A stretch of 64,000 bases of DNA from Streptomyces sp. NBC_01317 (GTDB taxonomy: Bacteria; Actinomycetota; Actinomycetes; Streptomycetales; Streptomycetaceae), in contig NZ_CP108393.1 in the NCBI RefSeq assembly GCF_035961655.1, positions 6,247,001-6,311,000 of the forward strand, in the 5' to 3' direction. The position numbers were made by a program, and so were the translations under genes. Of the stretch, positions 63,708-64,000 are shown piece by piece. Position 1 is the stretch's first letter. The number at the start of each line of letters is the position of its first letter. Under the pieces are notes generated by a model. That model did not search any database and was not told where the DNA came from. It saw nothing but the letters and a program-made list of their open reading frames with translations.

Positions 63708-64000
63708 ATGACGGCCGAGCTGGTCCGGGGACAGAACCACCCCCTGCCGCAGACCCGACTGGAGATACGGGTGACGGCCGGCGCGCCGGTCCTGGCCTGC
63801 GTCACCCTCGCCGACGCCGCGGGCACCGTACCGGGCACCGAGTGGATCGCCCACCCCGGCTCGCCGACGCTCCCCGGCGTCGAGGTCTCCCGCCAGGCCG
63901 CCGCCGGACTGCGCTACCACGTCGACCTGGAGGCCGTGCCCGAGCGGGCCCACCTGGTCCACGTGCTGTTCGCGCTGCCCGAAGGCGTCGGCGGCCCCGA
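63708..64000 (+). CDS. TerD-related protein, cut by the window end
   Basis: The first 97 residues of a protein that opens TAELVRGQNHPLPQTRLEIRV and continues LACVTLADAAGTVPGTEWI, the pattern of the longer TerD-family proteins found next to TerD in Streptomyces. The ATG at 63708 follows GAGGGGACAGAG. It probably forms an operon with the preceding TerD gene, 181 bases upstream. The C-terminal part is not visible. Confidence 0.82.
   Translation, partial: MTAELVRGQNHPLPQTRLEIRVTAGAPVLACVTLADAAGTVPGTEWIAHPGSPTLPGVEVSRQAAAGLRYHVDLEAVPERAHLVHVLFALPEGVGGP

Overview
The window is high-GC chromosomal DNA from a Streptomyces-like actinomycete. Support comes from GTG/TTG starts, GC-rich third codon positions, twin-arginine and lipoprotein signals, an ANTAR response regulator, a TTA codon near one start, and a core gene order (pyk, livFGMHK, polA, rpsA, coaE, uvrB, terD) that, from memory, matches a conserved core block of Streptomyces coelicolor read in reverse. 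Most of it is housekeeping sequence; accessory DNA lies mainly between about 42.5 and 53.4 kb.

Left part (1-20.6 kb): the end of a siderophore-type amine N-hydroxylase, an exported 5'-nucleotidase, a SIMPL protein beside pyruvate kinase, a tRNA-Leu(CAA) with a textbook terminator, an ANTAR response regulator, and a complete branched-chain amino acid ABC importer (livK-livH-livM-livG-livF, minus strand) with a perfect 15-bp hairpin between livK and livH. An empty 0.55-kb gap follows, then a small lipoprotein, a hotdog thioesterase, a YdeP-type molybdopterin oxidoreductase, DNA polymerase I and a secreted lytic transglycosylase.

Middle part (20.6-42.5 kb): HrpB helicase, a methyltransferase, ribosomal protein S1 behind a clear promoter and a long leader, a secreted beta-helix protein, an exported flavin amine oxidase, a PAC2 protein, a large secreted subtilase, coaE with a TPR protein, small membrane proteins and lipoproteins, a carboxylesterase, and an overlapping SNF2 helicase/SWIM-finger pair.

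Accessory part (42.5-53.4 kb): a small protein with a hydrophobic helical N-terminus, a C-terminal RHIM/amyloid-like motif and a TTA fifth codon; an SDR oxidoreductase and TetR regulator with AGACC/GGTCT operators; a frameshifted IS5-type transposase remnant; ABM, YciI and metallo-beta-lactamase-fold genes; two unfamiliar proteins; and a second TetR gene with its own palindrome. At 51.0-51.26 kb are two tandem structures that fold as tRNAs only if the gene order is circularly permuted (3' half first, then 5' half). Each has a complete acceptor, T arm, D arm and anticodon stem, and in each the leader can pair with the trailer. This is the most unusual item in the window. An alanine-type aminotransferase with a divergent HxlR regulator closes the section.

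Right part (53.4-64 kb): a secreted cupin, a uridine-kinase-like protein without a Walker lysine, a pseudouridine catabolism pair (psuG/psuK-like, overlapping GTGA), glutathione-independent formaldehyde dehydrogenase behind a good promoter, a glycerophosphodiesterase lipoprotein, an MHYT membrane sensor, uvrB, and two TerD-family genes, the second cut by the window end.
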